Shown: positions 13,321 through 21,273 of the stretch, in pieces | How positions within the stretch are numbered: the stretch's first letter is position 1 | Layout: the number at the start of each line of letters is the position of its first letter | DNA from: an uncultured bacterium | GTDB taxonomy: Bacteria; Verrucomicrobiota; Kiritimatiellia; CAIKKV01; CAITUY01 | DNA: 33,183 nt | Direction: 5' to 3' | NCBI GenBank assembly: GCA_903895695.1 | Contig: CAITUY010000190.1 | Location: 1-33,183 of the forward strand | The notes under the pieces: model-generated | The model's database searches: none | What the model was told of the DNA's origin: nothing | The model's input: the letters and a program-made list of their open reading frames with translations, nothing else | Translations under genes and position numbers: made by a program

Positions 13321-14325
13321 ATGAAACGCCTTGAATTATCCGACTGGCCGGCGCTGGCGGCGAAGCTGCGACGGCCCTACCATGCCGCATTCCACGCCAT
13401 GTACTCGAGCGTTTACGATGCGATCGTAACCGATCCCGTGCTGATGATGGTGCCGCTCGACGACCACCTGGTACACCGCGGCGACGGCGTTTTCGAGGCC
13501 CTGAAACTGACGGGCGGCTGCTTCTATAATCTGCAATCCCACCTCCAGCGGCTGGAGCAGTCGGCCCAGGCCATCGCGTTGTCGCTGCCCTGCCCACCGG
13601 CGACCATCCGCGATATCGCCATCGAAACGGCCCGGGCCGGCGGCCGGCGCGATGGCACGCTGCGGATCTTTGTCTCGCGTGGACCGGGCGGCTTCTCGGT
13701 CAATCCCTACGAATGCCCGGCCCCGCAGCTTTACGTCGTGGTCAGCGCGGCCGGCGCCCCCTTCATGCGGGCCCATCCCGAGGGCGCCCGCCTGCGCACC
13801 AGCGCCGTGCCCGCCAAGACCGGCGGCATGGCCGCGATCAAGAACTGCAACTACGCGCCAAATGTCCTGATGAAAAAGGAAGCCATCGATGCCGGCGTGG
13901 ATTTCACCGTCGGCTTCGATGATCGCGGCTGCATGACCGAGGGCGCCACGGAAAACGTCGGCATCGTGTCCGACACCGGCCGGCTGCTGTTCCCCTGTCT
14001 CGATCGCATCCTGGCCGGCACGACCATGCTGCGCACGATGGCGCTGGCCGAACGGCTCGTGGCGGACGGCCGACTCGCGGGCGTAGGGTGCGGAGATATC
14101 CCGAGGGCCACCATTCTCGCCGCTCGCGAAATACTACTGACAGGCACGACGATCGATGTGACGGCCGCAGTCTCGTTTGACGGCAAGCCCATTGGCGACG
14201 GCCAACCCGGCCCCGTCTATCGGGCCTTGAGCGCCCTGCTAGCCGAAGACATGCGCAGCAATACCGACCTGCTGACGGAAGTCACCTGCTCCACCGTGAT
14301 GCCATCCATGCAGGCGATGGAGTGA
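13321..14325 (+). CDS. Class IV PLP-dependent aminotransferase
   Basis: Protein of 334 residues of the BCAT / D-amino-acid aminotransferase / aminodeoxychorismate lyase fold. PLP-site residues are visible: Lys174 in IKNCNYAPNVLMKK, Glu208 in TEGATENVG, and the phosphate loop LAGTTMLRTM (231-240). The N-terminal HRGDGVFEALK (52-62) is family-typical. The substrate cannot be read from the sequence; branched-chain amino acid or 4-amino-4-deoxychorismate chemistry are the main options. Its 3' end overlaps the convergent heptosyltransferase gene by 109 nt, and the last 20 or so residues go beyond the usual family end (PGPVYRALSALLAEDM). The ribosome binding site is weak. Confidence 0.93.
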   Translation: MKRLELSDWPALAAKLRRPYHAAFHAMYSSVYDAIVTDPVLMMVPLDDHLVHRGDGVFEALKLTGGCFYNLQSHLQRLEQSAQAIALSLPCPPATIRDIAIETARAGGRRDGTLRIFVSRGPGGFSVNPYECPAPQLYVVVSAAGAPFMRAHPEGARLRTSAVPAKTGGMAAIKNCNYAPNVLMKKEAIDAGVDFTVGFDDRGCMTEGATENVGIVSDTGRLLFPCLDRILAGTTMLRTMALAERLVADGRLAGVGCGDIPRATILAAREILLTGTTIDVTAAVSFDGKPIGDGQPGPVYRALSALLAEDMRSNTDLLTEVTCSTVMPSMQAME

Positions 14326-15377
14326 CAGAGTTTGTGATAGCCGAAAATGGCGCAGGGCGCACAGGCGAGGTCGCACCGCACAATCGCATGGCGCGGTCCG
14401 GGCGCCCCCCACTTGCGGCTATCGCTCGGGCCGAACAGGATGACGGTGGACGCGTCCAGCGCCACGGCCAAGTGCGCCAGGCCCGAGTCGCCACCCACGA
14501 ACAGGGCGGCCCCAGCCAGCACGGTCGCGGTTTCTTTCAGCGTCAGGCGGCCGGCCATGTTCTCGACCGGAACCCCGGCGCGCTCCGCGATCCACGCGGC
14601 TGCAGCGCGGTCTGAAGGCCCCCCCACCAGGATGATCGGGCCGTTGTTTGGCGCGGCCAGTTGGCCGACAAGGTCGGCCCAACGCGCCCGATCCCACCGT
14701 TTGTAGCGCGTCGTCGCGCCGGCATGGATGACGATCCGTTTTCCCAATGTGGCACGGGCATCTTGCCCGTAGCCGGGGGCAGGCGTGGCGATCGAGCTGT
14801 CAAGCCTCAGGCTCCCCTCCACCACGGGGACGACGTCCTTGATCCCGAGCGGGGCGAGCAGGCCCATGAACTGGGCGGCCTCCCAGCCGTCGAGTTCATA
14901 CGTAATGAGGTGGGTGTAGAGGGGGTTACGGCCGGGGTTGATCTTGAAGCCGATCCTCACCGGGGCGCGGCTTAACAACGCCATGAGCGCCGAGATGTGG
15001 TGGAATTGTTCACTGTCCAGGGCGACATCGTAGCGGGCGCACCGCAACCCGAACAGCAGGGCCAAGGGCGCCGAATCGTAGCACCAGATCCGGTCAGCCA
15101 GGCCGGACAGGCGCAGCACCGCGGCATTCCGGCGTTCGCAGACGACATCCACGGCGGCCGCCGGGAGCCGCTCCCGCAACACGCGGAGCATCGGCAGCAG
15201 CAGCACCATGTCGCCGAGTCCGCCCGGCCGGATCACGAGCACGCGCCGGACCGGCTGGGCCGCGGGGTCGGGCGGCACCGCGGGGTCGAGGCGCAGGAGG
15301 TGCCGTAACCGACCCACCGACCAGCACAAGGCCGCCCCGATCGTCGCGTCGATAAATTTGAAAATGAGAGCTTTCAT
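14217..15377 (-). CDS. GT9 heptosyltransferase-like glycosyltransferase
   Basis: Glycosyltransferase family 9 protein of 386 residues, probably adding a sugar to lipopolysaccharide or a related surface glycan from the cytoplasmic face. RPGGLGDMVLLLP (50-62) is the N-terminal loop. The C-terminal donor domain shows IVIHAGATTRYKRW, ILVGGPSD, FVGGDSGLAHLAVAL and the late Cys/His motif CAPCAIFGYHKLCHSIACMDGITVEQV, typical of ADP-heptose:LPS heptosyltransferases. The specific acceptor is not predictable. Residues about 202-210 (GYGQDARAT) are encoded by a dispersed palindromic repeat read in frame, just before the donor domain. The 3' end overlaps the convergent aminotransferase gene. Confidence 0.93.
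   Translation of the reverse strand: MKALIFKFIDATIGAALCWSVGRLRHLLRLDPAVPPDPAAQPVRRVLVIRPGGLGDMVLLLPMLRVLRERLPAAAVDVVCERRNAAVLRLSGLADRIWCYDSAPLALLFGLRCARYDVALDSEQFHHISALMALLSRAPVRIGFKINPGRNPLYTHLITYELDGWEAAQFMGLLAPLGIKDVVPVVEGSLRLDSSIATPAPGYGQDARATLGKRIVIHAGATTRYKRWDRARWADLVGQLAAPNNGPIILVGGPSDRAAAAWIAERAGVPVENMAGRLTLKETATVLAGAALFVGGDSGLAHLAVALDASTVILFGPSDSRKWGAPGPRHAIVRCDLACAPCAIFGYHKLCHSIACMDGITVEQVTSVSRSVLLRMSSASRALKAR
14750..14774. repeat. Dispersed palindrome inside the heptosyltransferase gene
   Basis: The sequence tggcacgggcatcttgcccg and the next five bases form a 7-bp hairpin (acgggca / tgcccgt, loop tct). On the coding strand it gives GYGQDARAT. I recognise this translated motif as a repeat found in many proteins of PVC-group and cyanobacterial genomes; that recollection is not a database result. 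Confidence 0.75.
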
Positions 15378-15380
15378 GCT

Positions 15381-15454
15381 GGTAGGGCGAGGGCCTCCGG
15401 CCCCGCCGAGGATGAGAAGCGCAAGCGGCGCGGCGAGGACGCCGTCGCCCTACC
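15381..15454. repeat. Inverted repeat between two minus-strand genes
   Basis: ggtagggcga (15381-15390) pairs with tcgccctacc (15445-15454), with GC-rich inner sequence. It lies upstream of the heptosyltransferase gene. Confidence 0.75.
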
Positions 15455-15473
15455 TTTCGGATTCATGTTTGGC

Positions 15474-15501
15474 GTTCACCGTTCACTGTTAACTGTTCAC
15501 T
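15474..15501. repeat. Heptamer tandem repeat, four copies, supplying a stop codon
   Basis: Units gttcacc, gttcact, gttaact, gttcact. The stop codon of the PTPS-related membrane protein (15499-15497) lies in the last unit. Confidence 0.85.
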
Positions 15502-18500
15502 TTCGTCGCCGGCGGCGCGCCCGCGCCGCCGCGACTCCCGCCACGCCGACCCATCCCAGCCAGGTCAGCGCGAGGCCCACCCGGTCCGCGGCAGTACGGC
15601 CATAATACAGTTCCACGCGGGCCTGTCGCGGATAAACCAGCATGAAATCGGGCGTGACGCGATAGACGGCGTCGGCTCCGCGGACCTGCCAGTTGGGAAA
15701 CCAGTTGACCTTGATAAGGTGCGGTCGACCGATGGCATCGGTGACGAACACGATCCGGTCGTCGGTGACCGATTCCCAGCGCACGGGGGTGAGAGGAAGA
15801 GTGGAAGGCTGAAGGCTGTAGGCTGAAGGCTGTAGGGCAGATGAGGACTCGGGTCTGTGGGCCGGAGCAGGAATGACGGACGGTTGATGGTTGATGGATG
15901 GCGGGGCGGGGTTGGTGCGAGTGAAGGAGGTGAACTCGGAGGCGGTGATGCGGGTCATACCGGAGGGCACGGAGCCGCCCGGCGCGACGAGAAGAACCGG
16001 CCGGTTGAGGGCGGTGGGCGCATAGATCCACTCCAGGCCGCGCTGCTTCCAATCCGCTGTTTCAAGAGCCACGGGCTCCACCCCGAGCACGTGGACGACC
16101 TGCCCCCGGTGCGTCAAGAGTTCATAGACCTCCCAACCGTCCACCCCGTACAGGAGCCGCCAGTCGGCCGAATGCGCGAGCGCTTCCTGCAGGGGCGGCC
16201 ACCGGGCGATCAGGTGCTTGACGTTGAACAGCTCGAGGTGCCGGGTTGCGTTAACAAGATCGAAGCGGGACGGAATCATCTGCGGCGGAAAGCCGGCACA
16301 GTCCTTCGACGTCTCGCTCTGGATATAATAGGCGAAGAGCGAGCCGGCTGCCGAGTTGACCAGCCCACCCTCGAGGATCGGTTTGCCGATGAGACTTGGA
16401 ACAAGCTCGAAGATACGGCTTGAGCCGAAACGTTCGTTGTCGGGACTGAGGTCGTTCGCGAGACGTCCCGGCGTGCCCTTGAGCGGCATGACCAACGCCC
16501 GAAAAGTCGGCCAGGAGTCTTTCGTCTCCAGCCCGCCGTAGTTCCAGGACGCCCACGTCCGGACCAACCCGCCGCCAGCCGGGAGTTGCTCGGCTCGGGT
16601 TACACCGCCCATGACGCCGGCCAGCAAGGCCAGAACAGCCAGCCCCGGGGCTCGCGTCCGGGCCAACAGGAGCGCCGCCCCGACACCCCCGAGCGTCACC
16701 AGCGAGAAGAAAAGGAAAGGCCACAGCCGCACGTTGACGAACACGGGCGACAGGACGAACCCAAAGCGAAAAAGCAGGCCGGCCACGATCAGCATCCAAG
16801 CCAGGGCGAAGCAGGCAGAAAGGTGGGAGGTGGAAGGTGGAGGGCGCCGCTCATGCCGCGATCCATCTGGACCCCCGGGTTCACTGGCAGAATTGCTCTT
16901 CCACCTTCCACCCTCCACCTCCCACCTCTCCCTCGCGGCAGCGCCCACCGCCAGCGCACCCAAACCGGCCAGCACGACCGCGTAGGGCGGGAACGTCTTC
17001 CAGAGCGTCACCGGCCAGTTCGTGCCGAACTCCATACTGTAGGCCGAAGTCGCGACCAAGGGCAGCCACCACCACGCCATGAGCAGGACGGCCAGGGCTC
17101 CCTCGCCCGCCAGGACCGCGAGGGCCCGAGCCCGGCGATCGCGCGGCTGGAGCAGCGGGACACTCGCGAGCACCACCGCGGTCATGACGGACGTGAAGAA
17201 ATGCGAGGCGACGACGAGGGCCAGGAGACCCACTGTACGCAGGCGGAAGGCGCCCTCCGCGGCATCGCGCCAGGCGCAGCCGAGAGCCAGGAGCATGAGC
17301 GAGAAACTCAAGCTGTTGGCAATCATACCCGCCAGCGTGCTGCGCAGGTTAACGCCCCACATCGAGTGCGTATCCACAAAAAGAAAAGGCACCATCAGGA
17401 CGGCCAGCAGTTCGGGCGCCGGGCGGGGCAGCCGCATCGAGCGGGCCATGGCGAAGGCCGCGGCCGGCAGCAGCACGGCGCCCGCCACGCTGACGAGCTT
17501 GAAGGCCATCGTCAGCGGCACCGCCGCGCCGAGCAGCGCCATCGCAAGGTAGGGCAGCACGAAGTAGTATTGAAACATGGGGAAGCCGCCCCACCACCCG
17601 CCAGCCCAGGATACGAGGCGGCCGTGCCCGAAGAGCTCTTCCTGGAGATGGCTGGCCAGATAATTGTGGGCGGGCGTATCGCCTCCCACCGGCATCGTCG
17701 CGCTCAAAACATCGCCGGGCGAGAGGTGCCAAAAGACGAAGGCACCGGCGGCCACGACGACAAAGGAAGAAAGCCAGGTGGGACGGATGTGGAGGGCCGC
17801 GAACCGGCGGGAAGACTGCGCGGCGAGAAACGCCACGGCCAGCAGGCCCGCGAGCCCGAACCACACCACCTGCGAGCCGGCGGCCCAATCGAAGGCCGTC
17901 TCGATCGTGACCGTGCCGCTGGCGACCGTGCTGCGGTGTACGCCGTTCGTCTCCCAGTCGAGGACCGCGAACACGGCGTACTCGCTGCGCGCCAAGGCCC
18001 CGGCCCGGCGCACGTCAAACGTGAGGTTGGTCGTCACATTCGGGTAAAGGCACCCAGACTGCGATAGACGGTCAGCGACGATCTCCGCGGGCAGGATCAA
18101 CCGCACGGTGACGGCTACGGGCCGAGTCGCCAGTGGGATCACCTTGAGCGTCAGCCGGCCTGAGCGAACCAGCCGAATGTCCGGCAGATCGGCGGCGGCG
18201 AACGCGTCGAACTGCGGATGAGACGCGGGGAGTGCCGCGGTGCCAACGCCGACATCGGCCAGCGACACGGCCGAAAACGGGGCGCCGTTAAGGTCGGTGT
18301 AGGCGAGCGAAACGGCCGCTTCATAGTGGCCCGGCACGGAGGGGACTCCGACCGGAGCGAGGCGGCGACTCACGGTCTGTCCGGGCCCGATCTCCCGGGC
18401 CACAGTCGCCCGGTTCGTGAAGTCGCCGAGGGTCACGGTCGCCCGCACGGCCCGGGCCGCTTCGTCGCCGCGGTTGGCCACCTCGATATCGAAACCCGGA

Positions 18501-18586
18501 GCGGTTGCCTCCAAATCGGGCAGAATATCCGGCTCGAGCCGGATCGTCGTCGCGCCCGCGGAACCGACGCCTGCCAGCAAAGCCAA
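15497..18586 (-). CDS. PTPS-related polytopic membrane protein
   Basis: About 1029 residues. An N-terminal signal and a beta-rich extracytoplasmic part (about 1-235) precede a membrane part with many helices beginning near 240, with GGDTPAHNYLASHL (301-314) and WWGGFPMFQYYFVLPYL (331-347). Those motifs are what I know from the 6-pyruvoyl-tetrahydropterin-synthase-related membrane proteins, thought to be GT-C-fold glycosyltransferases. After the last helices comes a large soluble domain and a final helix with a basic end. The nominal start is TTG at 18586; in-frame codons upstream also read hydrophobic (LSAGF), so the true start is uncertain and may have been changed by a repeat at 18602-18682. 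Two heptamer-repeat segments are translated, at about residues 554-589 and 895-928, both in places that look like loops. The stop codon lies in a third array. Confidence 0.86.
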   Translation of the reverse strand: MALLAGVGSAGATTIRLEPDILPDLEATAPGFDIEVANRGDEAARAVRATVTLGDFTNRATVAREIGPGQTVSRRLAPVGVPSVPGHYEAAVSLAYTDLNGAPFSAVSLADVGVGTAALPASHPQFDAFAAADLPDIRLVRSGRLTLKVIPLATRPVAVTVRLILPAEIVADRLSQSGCLYPNVTTNLTFDVRRAGALARSEYAVFAVLDWETNGVHRSTVASGTVTIETAFDWAAGSQVVWFGLAGLLAVAFLAAQSSRRFAALHIRPTWLSSFVVVAAGAFVFWHLSPGDVLSATMPVGGDTPAHNYLASHLQEELFGHGRLVSWAGGWWGGFPMFQYYFVLPYLAMALLGAAVPLTMAFKLVSVAGAVLLPAAAFAMARSMRLPRPAPELLAVLMVPFLFVDTHSMWGVNLRSTLAGMIANSLSFSLMLLALGCAWRDAAEGAFRLRTVGLLALVVASHFFTSVMTAVVLASVPLLQPRDRRARALAVLAGEGALAVLLMAWWWLPLVATSAYSMEFGTNWPVTLWKTFPPYAVVLAGLGALAVGAAARERWEVEGGRWKSNSASEPGGPDGSRHERRPPPSTSHLSACFALAWMLIVAGLLFRFGFVLSPVFVNVRLWPFLFFSLVTLGGVGAALLLARTRAPGLAVLALLAGVMGGVTRAEQLPAGGGLVRTWASWNYGGLETKDSWPTFRALVMPLKGTPGRLANDLSPDNERFGSSRIFELVPSLIGKPILEGGLVNSAAGSLFAYYIQSETSKDCAGFPPQMIPSRFDLVNATRHLELFNVKHLIARWPPLQEALAHSADWRLLYGVDGWEVYELLTHRGQVVHVLGVEPVALETADWKQRGLEWIYAPTALNRPVLLVAPGGSVPSGMTRITASEFTSFTRTNPAPPSINHQPSVIPAPAHRPESSSALQPSAYSLQPSTLPLTPVRWESVTDDRIVFVTDAIGRPHLIKVNWFPNWQVRGADAVYRVTPDFMLVYPRQARVELYYGRTAADRVGLALTWLGWVGVAGVAAARARRRRRK
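15804..15902. repeat. In-frame heptamer arrays inside the PTPS-related gene
   Basis: Five units (gaaggct, gaaggct, gtaggct, gaaggct, gtagggc) occupy 15804-15838, and ggttgat, ggttgat, ggatggc occupy 15882-15902. Translated they give the low-complexity segments LQPSAYSLQPS and INHQPSV, between two beta-rich stretches. Confidence 0.85.
16821..16927. repeat. In-frame inverted heptamer repeat inside the PTPS-related gene
   Basis: The arm aggtgggaggtggaaggtgg (from 16821, continuing aggg) is matched by its inverted copy at about 16903-16927 with two differences. The region between and including the arms encodes RWEVEGGRWKSNSASEP and following residues, a hydrophilic segment between two transmembrane helices. 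Confidence 0.85.
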
Positions 18587-18601
18587 AAACCCGGCGGATA
18601 G

Positions 18602-18682
18602 CTCACCACGAAAGCCACGAAGGACATGAAGAATGATCCGAACCCACCCGACCTTCGTGTTCTTCGTGATCTTCGTGGTGAG
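18602..18682. repeat. Inverted repeat at the start of the PTPS-related gene
   Basis: Arms 18602-18630 and 18654-18682 pair at 24 of 29 positions (ctcaccacgaa at one end, ttcgtggtgag at the other), with internal repetition of ttcgtg. It separates purM from the PTPS-related gene and occupies the place of that gene's ribosome binding site. Confidence 0.75.
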
Positions 18683-18697
18683 AATTCCCGACGGGCT

Positions 18698-19747
18698 TCA
18701 GTTGATCAACCGCACGCGCTCGGCGCCCTTCTCGATGCGGCCCACGACGACGGGCCGGGTGCCGGCCTGGCGCAACACCTGCAGAGCGAGTCCCGCATCG
18801 GCAGCCCGGACCATGACGACCAGCCCGAGGCCCATGTTGAACACGCGGTACATTTCGTCGCGCTCGACGTTGCCGGCTTGCCGGATGAAGTCGAACAGGG
18901 GCGGCACTTTCCAGGCCGTGCGATCGAATACGGCGGTGACTCCGGCCGGCAGCACACGCGGGACGTTATCCGGGAAGCCGCCTCCGGTAATATGCGCCAT
19001 GGCCCGGACTTTCACGCGCTTCATGAGGGCGACCACGGGCTTGAGGTAGCTGCGGTGCACGGCGAGGAGGACATCCCCCACCCGGCGGCCGGTGCCGGGC
19101 AACTCGTCGTCGACGGTCAGCCCGGCCTGGTCGAAAATGGCGCGCCGCGCCAGGGAGTAACCGTTCGTATGTAACCCGCTGGATGGCAGGCCGATAAGAA
19201 CGTCGCCCGGACGGACGGTCGAGCCGTTGACGATCGCCTTGCGATCCACAACGCCGACGATGGTGCCCACCAGGTCGTATTCGCCCGCCGGATAGAGGCC
19301 GGGCAGTTCGGCGGTTTCGCCTCCAAGCAGGGCGCACCCGTTTTCGCGACAGGCCTTGCACAGGCCGGAGACGACCTGCTGGAAGATGGCGCCGTCGAAC
19401 CGCGACAAGCCCACGTAGTCCATGAAGAACAGCGGCACCGCGCCCTGCACGAGGATGTCGTTGACGCAGTGGTTGACGATATCCTGGCCCACCGTGTCGT
19501 GGCGGCCGGTCATGACGGCAATCTTGAGCTTGGTGCCCACGCCATCGGTGCTGGCCACGAGCACACGGTCTTTGCCGGGCGAGGCGAAGAACCCGCCGAA
19601 CTGGCCGATATCGTTCAGGACGCCCGGCGTGGCCGTGGTCTTGACCATCTTCTTGATGGCGGCGATACCGGACATCTTGGCGTCAATATCAACCCCGGCC
19701 GCGGCGTAGGCCGAGCCGGGCTTGGAGGTGGAACTCTTGCGTTTCAT
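18698..19747 (-). CDS. purM: Phosphoribosylformylglycinamidine cyclo-ligase (AIR synthetase)
   Basis: Closes the imidazole ring to 5-aminoimidazole ribonucleotide with ATP in purine synthesis. The 349 residues match the family. Motifs: STDGVGTKLKIA (66-77), VNHCVNDILVQGAVPLFFMDY (from 91), GGETAELPGLY, SSGLHTNGYSL and HITGGGFPDNVPRVLP. ATG at 19747 is preceded by AAGGA at about 9 nt. The gene lies downstream of purB on the same strand, with 132 nt containing heptamer repeats and a hairpin between them. Confidence 0.98.
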   Translation of the reverse strand: MKRKSSTSKPGSAYAAAGVDIDAKMSGIAAIKKMVKTTATPGVLNDIGQFGGFFASPGKDRVLVASTDGVGTKLKIAVMTGRHDTVGQDIVNHCVNDILVQGAVPLFFMDYVGLSRFDGAIFQQVVSGLCKACRENGCALLGGETAELPGLYPAGEYDLVGTIVGVVDRKAIVNGSTVRPGDVLIGLPSSGLHTNGYSLARRAIFDQAGLTVDDELPGTGRRVGDVLLAVHRSYLKPVVALMKRVKVRAMAHITGGGFPDNVPRVLPAGVTAVFDRTAWKVPPLFDFIRQAGNVERDEMYRVFNMGLGLVVMVRAADAGLALQVLRQAGTRPVVVGRIEKGAERVRLIN

Positions 19748-19767
19748 GCGTGCTATCCTTTCAGAGA

Positions 19768-19840
19768 CTGTAGGCTATAGGCTGTAAGCTGCGAGAAGTC
19801 TGGCCTTAAGCATTGTCACCATTTCCTACAGCCTACAGGC
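19768..19840. repeat. Heptamer arrays in inverted orientation, purB-purM spacer
   Basis: ctgtagg, ctatagg, ctgtaag (19768-19788) face cctacag, cctacag (about 19825-19838), so the spacer can fold into a hairpin. Same unit type as the array at 15804-15838. Confidence 0.75.
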
Positions 19841-19856
19841 TAATCCGCTATAGTCT

Positions 19857-19876
19857 TGGCGTCCCTTGGGACGCCA
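19857..19876 (-). other. Hairpin directly after the purB stop
   Basis: tggcgtccc (19857-19865) and gggacgcca (19868-19876) form a near-perfect stem 3 nt after the purB stop codon. No T-run follows on the minus strand, so it is more likely an RNA 3'-end stabiliser or attenuator-like structure than a full terminator. Confidence 0.6.
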
Positions 19877-19879
19877 GTT

Positions 19880-21172
19880 TCACAACCCCACGGCCTTGAA
19901 CGTCCGGCTCACATCCTTGAAGTGGACGCCGATATCGAAGACCTTGTCCAAATCGGCGGCCGTGACCTTCGCCACGATCTCCGGATCGGCTTCCAGCAGC
20001 GCCCGCAAATCCCGCCCGGAGTTCCACGACTCCATCGCGTGGCGCTGCACCATGCGATAGGCCTGCTCGCGCGTGAAGCCTTTCTGCGTGAGGCAGAGCA
20101 ACACCTGCTGGGAATGAATCAGCCCGTGCGTCGAATCGAGATTCTCTTTCATGCGTTTGGGGAACACGCGCAAGTTCCCCACCAGTCGCGCGAGTTGAAC
20201 CAGCATATGGTCAAGGGCGATGGTGCTGTCAGGCAAAATGATCCGCTCGACAGACGAGTGCGAGATGTCGCGTTCGTGCCAGAGGGCGACATTCTCGAGC
20301 GCGGCGACCAGGTTGCCGCGGAGCAGGCGGGCCAGGCCGCACAGCTTCTCGCCGGTGATGGGGTTCTTCTTGTGCGGCATGGCGGAAGACCCCTTCTGCT
20401 CCTTGCCGAAGAACTCCTCCACCTCGTGCACCTCGGTACGCTGGAGATGGCGGAACTCGGTGGCCCAGCGGTCGACCGAAGCGCCGACCAGGGCCAGGGC
20501 CGACATGTACTCGGCATGACGGTCGCGCTGCAGCACCTGGGTCGAGATCGCGGCGGCCCGCAGCCCCAGCTTGCGGCAGACATACTGCTCGACGAACGGT
20601 GAAATATGGGCGTGCGTGCCGACGGCGCCCGAGAGCTGGCCCACGCGGATGACGTCGCGCGCCGCCTCCAGGCGCCGGAGCGCGCGGCCGAACTCATCGT
20701 ACATGAGTGCCATCTTGAGCCCGAACGTAATGGGCTCGGCGTGAACGCCGTGCGAGCGGCCCATCATGGGGGTGAACTTGTAGCGGCGCGCCTGCCGGGC
20801 GGCAACCCGGCGCACGGCCTTTACATCGACCAGAAGGATATCGACGGCTTCCACCATCTGGACGGCCAGCGCCGTATCCAGCACGTCGGAGCTGGTCAAG
20901 CCGCGATGAATGTAGCGCGCCGAGGGGCCCACGTGTTCGGCCACGTTCGTCAGGAAGGCGATCACGTCGTGATTCACCTTGGCCTCGATCCGGTTGATCC
21001 GCTTGACGTCAAACGCGGCACGTTCGCGAATTCGCCGCAGATCAGCCGCCGGGACGACCCCCAACTTGTGCATGGCTTCGCACGCCAGGATCTCGATCCT
21101 CAACCAGATCCGAAACCGGTTTTCGTCCGACCAGATGGCCCCAAGCTCGGGGCGCGTATAGCGTGGAATCAT
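19880..21172 (-). CDS. purB: Adenylosuccinate lyase
   Basis: Catalyses two fumarate-releasing steps of purine synthesis (SAICAR to AICAR, and adenylosuccinate to AMP). The 430 residues match the bacterial enzyme. The fumarase/aspartase superfamily signature GSSAMPHKKNP lies at 261-271 with the flexible catalytic serine; His141 in GRSHGVHAEP is the expected acid/base region; TSSDVLDTALA (93-103) is the first conserved region. ATG at 21172; ribosome binding site weak. It lies upstream of purM, a sensible pathway pairing. The 101-nt gap to the secretin gene is filled by inverted heptamer arrays. Confidence 0.98.
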   Translation of the reverse strand: MIPRYTRPELGAIWSDENRFRIWLRIEILACEAMHKLGVVPAADLRRIRERAAFDVKRINRIEAKVNHDVIAFLTNVAEHVGPSARYIHRGLTSSDVLDTALAVQMVEAVDILLVDVKAVRRVAARQARRYKFTPMMGRSHGVHAEPITFGLKMALMYDEFGRALRRLEAARDVIRVGQLSGAVGTHAHISPFVEQYVCRKLGLRAAAISTQVLQRDRHAEYMSALALVGASVDRWATEFRHLQRTEVHEVEEFFGKEQKGSSAMPHKKNPITGEKLCGLARLLRGNLVAALENVALWHERDISHSSVERIILPDSTIALDHMLVQLARLVGNLRVFPKRMKENLDSTHGLIHSQQVLLCLTQKGFTREQAYRMVQRHAMESWNSGRDLRALLEADPEIVAKVTAADLDKVFDIGVHFKDVSRTFKAVGL

Positions 21173-21190
21173 AGTTGCCTCATTTGAGTA

Positions 21191-21268
21191 GTGAACGGTG
21201 AACAGTCAACAGTGAACAGCCAAGAGTGGAGACAGCGTGAACTGTTCACTGTTTACCGTTCACTGTCC
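21191..21268. repeat. Inverted heptamer arrays between the secretin gene and purB
   Basis: gtgaacg, gtgaaca, gtcaaca, gtgaaca (21191-21218) face actgttc, actgttt, accgttc, actgtcc (about 21240-21267). The two blocks are inverted copies and could form a long hairpin. Same units as at 3350-3391 and 15474-15501. Confidence 0.85.
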
Positions 21269-21273
21269 ACTTC

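Noticed and set aside
16586..18067. 493-codon open frame opposite the PTPS-related gene
   Set aside because: The translation is an Arg/Gly/Gln/His-rich chain without secondary-structure pattern; the minus strand encodes transmembrane helices.
19857..19876. Intrinsic terminator after purB
   Set aside because: The stem is good but no T-run follows on the minus strand, so I list it only as a hairpin.
3350..21268. CRISPR arrays suggested by repeated short units
   Set aside because: Units are 7 nt and directly adjacent, without spacers of uniform length; no cas gene is present.
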